Assembly (NCBI GenBank): GCA_937890835.1
Contig: CALADF010000006.1
Location: forward strand, 1 to 24,988
Reading direction: 5' to 3'
Origin: an uncultured bacterium
GTDB lineage: Bacteria; Actinomycetota; Coriobacteriia; Coriobacteriales; Eggerthellaceae
Length of the DNA: 24,988 nt
Part shown: positions 23,216-24,988 of the stretch, piece after piece
Layout: each line of letters opens with the position of its first letter
Numbering within the stretch: the stretch's first letter is position 1
The notes under the pieces: model-generated
Told to the model about the DNA's origin: nothing
The model's input: only the letters and a program-made list of their open reading frames with translations
Databases searched by the model: none
Made by a program: the position numbers and the translations under genes

Positions 23216-24793
23216 ATGACAAAGAAGATTCTAATTACCGAGAAGGTGGCCGACGAGTGCCTCGGCATTCTCGAGCGACATGGCTACGAGGTCGACGTTC
23301 GTCTCGGCATGAGCCATGAGGAGCTCATCGAGCGCATCGCTCCTTACGATGCGCTCATCGTGCGCTCGGCGACCAAGGTTGACAAAGCGGTCATCGACGC
23401 GGCTTCCAGTTTGAAGATCATCGGGCGCGCGGGCGTTACGGTCGACAACATCGACGTCGAGTGCGCCTCCGACGCCGGCGTCATCGTCTGCAACGCGCCG
23501 ACGTCGAACATCGTGTCGGCGGCGGAGCACACCATGGGGCTCATGCTGTCCGCCGCCCGTCGCATTCCGCAGGCTAACGCGTCCGTGCACGCGGGGCGGT
23601 GGGAGCGCGGCGCCTTCACGGGCACCGAGTTGTACGGCAAGACGCTCGCCATTTTCGGACTCGGTCGCATCGGCGGCTTGGTCGCCGAGCGTGCGCGTGC
23701 TTTCGGCATGCGGCTTATCGGATGCGACCCGTATTGCAGCCCCGATCGCGCCGAGCAGCTCGGCGTCAAGCTCTACGACACCACCGAGGAGGCTATCGCC
23801 GAGGCCGACTTCATCACCGTTCACCTGCCGAAGACCGCAACGACCATCGGCATGTTCGGGCCGGAGCAGTTCGCCGCCATGAAAGACGGGGTCGTCTTGG
23901 TGAACACGGCGCGCGGCGGCATCTACGACGTCGATTCGCTCGCCGACTTCGTCGCGGCGGGCAAGGTGTTCGCCGTGGGTCTTGACGTCTACGAGGAGGA
24001 GCCGTGCACGTCCTCGCCTTTGCACGAGCTCGATGCCGCGGTTCTCACGCCGCATATCGCCGCGCTTACGCGCGAGGCGCAGGTGCGCGCGGGCACGCAG
24101 ATCGCGAAGTACGTCTGGGCGGGCTTGGAGGGGTCCATCGTTCCGACCGCGATCAACGTATCGCCGGTGTCGCCCGAGGTGCTCGACGTGCTCGGCCCGT
24201 TCGTCCCCGCGTGCAAGATGATGGGCCGCGTGGCGGCTCAGGTTCTCGGCGGCATCCCGACCGAGGTGAGTGTGGAGCTTGCGGGCGCCATCGCGGGATC
24301 CGACCCCGCCATGCTCGTCGCCGCCACGCTCGACGGGGCGCTTTCGTACCGCCGCGTCAACTCCGTCACCACGGCTAACGTCGATTCGGTCGCGTCGCGC
24401 CATGGCATCAAGGTCGACACCGCCGCCCATCCCGATGCGCGCGGGTATGCTTCGACGGTGCGCGTGGTCGCTGACGGCGTTGAGGTGGCATCGACCCTGT
24501 ACGGTGTAGAGCAGGTGCCGCGTCTGGTGTCTTTGCTCGGGTACAAGATCGACATCGCGCCTGCGAAGGACTCTCTTGTGTTCGAGTACGTTGACGCGCC
24601 GGGTCGCATCGGCGTCATCGGCACCATTCTCGGCGAGGCGGGCATCAACATCACCACGATGCAGATCGGCACGAACGCCGCCGACCAGTGCGCGCTTGTG
24701 TTCATGAACGTGGAGGGTGACGTAACCGATGAGGTGGTCGCCGACCTGCGCGCCGCCATCGATTTGAAGAACCTCTGGGTGCTGAGCTTGTAG
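23216..24793 (+). CDS. serA: D-3-phosphoglycerate dehydrogenase
   Basis: A 525-residue NAD-dependent enzyme for the first step of serine synthesis, oxidising 3-phosphoglycerate. The N-terminal substrate domain is followed by the NAD fold with GLGRIG (148-153). Catalytic residues are Arg233 in NTARGG, Glu262 in DVYEEEP and His280 in TPHIAAL. Residues about 315-450 are the intervening allosteric-substrate-binding domain found in long actinobacterial and Bacillus-type enzymes, and residues about 452-525 are an ACT domain (FEYVDAPGRIGVIGTILGEA) that usually mediates serine feedback. GAGAGG (23205-23210) lies 5 bases before the ATG. It follows serC closely, so the two form a serine synthesis unit. 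Confidence 0.97.
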   Translation: MTKKILITEKVADECLGILERHGYEVDVRLGMSHEELIERIAPYDALIVRSATKVDKAVIDAASSLKIIGRAGVTVDNIDVECASDAGVIVCNAPTSNIVSAAEHTMGLMLSAARRIPQANASVHAGRWERGAFTGTELYGKTLAIFGLGRIGGLVAERARAFGMRLIGCDPYCSPDRAEQLGVKLYDTTEEAIAEADFITVHLPKTATTIGMFGPEQFAAMKDGVVLVNTARGGIYDVDSLADFVAAGKVFAVGLDVYEEEPCTSSPLHELDAAVLTPHIAALTREAQVRAGTQIAKYVWAGLEGSIVPTAINVSPVSPEVLDVLGPFVPACKMMGRVAAQVLGGIPTEVSVELAGAIAGSDPAMLVAATLDGALSYRRVNSVTTANVDSVASRHGIKVDTAAHPDARGYASTVRVVADGVEVASTLYGVEQVPRLVSLLGYKIDIAPAKDSLVFEYVDAPGRIGVIGTILGEAGINITTMQIGTNAADQCALVFMNVEGDVTDEVVADLRAAIDLKNLWVLSL

Positions 24794-24811
24794 GCCGCGC
24801 TCGCCGCGGCC
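24793..24811 (+). terminator. GC hairpin at the end of serA
   Basis: GGCCGCG (24793-24799) pairs with CGCGGCC (24805-24811) around a five-base loop. It starts on the last base of the serA stop codon. There is no T tract, so its role as terminator is uncertain. Confidence 0.35.
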
Positions 24812-24856
24812 GTCATCGGCCCGTCGCCTTTCGTGCGATACACCCGGCAGCCGCCC

Positions 24857-24902
24857 TTCACGCTATGCGCCCCGTATGCCGTCTTCCCGCTATGCGCCCC
24901 GT
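24857..24902. repeat. Two-copy tandem repeat, 27-base period
   Basis: The 15-base core CGCTATGCGCCCCGT occurs at 24861-24875 and 24888-24902. Including flanks, 19 bases (24857-24875 and 24884-24902) match with one mismatch. Confidence 0.7.
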
Positions 24903-24950
24903 TTCCGTTTAACCTCGTTCATGGTCGCAAGGAGTGAAGTGAGCCCCGAT

Positions 24951-24988
24951 AGTTGGACTGGAAACAAAAGTTTCCAGTCCAACTTCTT
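24951..24988 (+). terminator. Long perfect hairpin, probable terminator
   Basis: AGTTGGACTGGAAAC (24951-24965) pairs perfectly over 15 bp with its reverse complement at 24970-24984 around an AAAA loop, followed by TCTT at the window edge. It could end the serCA transcript, a convergent transcript from outside, or both. Confidence 0.75.

Overview
The window is chromosomal DNA from a high-GC bacterium. Strong Shine-Dalgarno sites, GC-rich third codon positions and protein families such as BrnQ, a YjjU-type patatin and a DUF3825 protein suit a member of the Actinomycetota. My best guess is class Coriobacteriia, probably Eggerthellaceae, but this rests on general resemblance and not on a database match. 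No phage, insertion sequence, CRISPR array or rRNA is visible. I see two tRNAs and 18 protein genes.

Layout. 1-740: tRNA-Pro(GGG) and tRNA-Asn(GTT), each followed by an intrinsic terminator, with about 440 bases between them that hold no convincing gene. 901-2205: BrnQ branched-chain amino acid carrier. 2206-2561: a structured convergent intergenic region with inverted repeats. 2562-5177 (minus): a patatin-like phospholipase and a CPA2-type cation:proton antiporter, apparently one operon. 5429-6860: thioredoxin, then a thioredoxin reductase-like flavoprotein. 6987-8189: a Bcr/CflA-like MFS exporter. 8346-10566: prfA and prmC, i.e. release factor 1 and the methyltransferase that modifies it; this PrmC carries a roughly 90-residue insertion. 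10672-12072 (minus): DUF3825 protein. 12300-13939: purine nucleoside phosphorylase and a WalJ/YycJ-like metallo-beta-lactamase-fold protein. 14092-16385: a MATE efflux pump divergent from a MerR-family regulator, with a near-perfect MerR-type operator between them. 16501-18302: an SLC13-like permease overlapping a small GIY-YIG protein. 18572-21261: a long structured leader and ilvBN (acetolactate synthase). 21396-24793: a GNAT acetyltransferase, serC and serA. 24794-24988: a short tandem repeat and a 15-bp perfect hairpin at the edge.

Main observations. (1) The leader of ilvB has the hallmarks of a T-box riboswitch Stem I: a terminal double-T-loop sequence, an AG-rich bulge, a k-turn with tandem G-A pairs and a closing base helix. 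An intrinsic terminator ends just 20 bases before the ilvB start. The usual T-box core sequence is diverged, so this may be an atypical T-box. (2) The MATE promoter has the 19-bp spacer typical of MerR-activated promoters, with the dyad placed exactly in the spacer, which makes the neighbouring MerR protein its probable regulator. (3) Several smaller repeats and operators lie between genes.

Functionally the right half gathers amino acid metabolism (ilvBN for valine, leucine and isoleucine; serC and serA for serine), the left half has the matching branched-chain carrier BrnQ, and the middle is translation termination, redox, purine salvage and efflux. The window looks like ordinary chromosomal core with interesting regulatory RNA and DNA elements; I did not find a wholly new multi-gene system.
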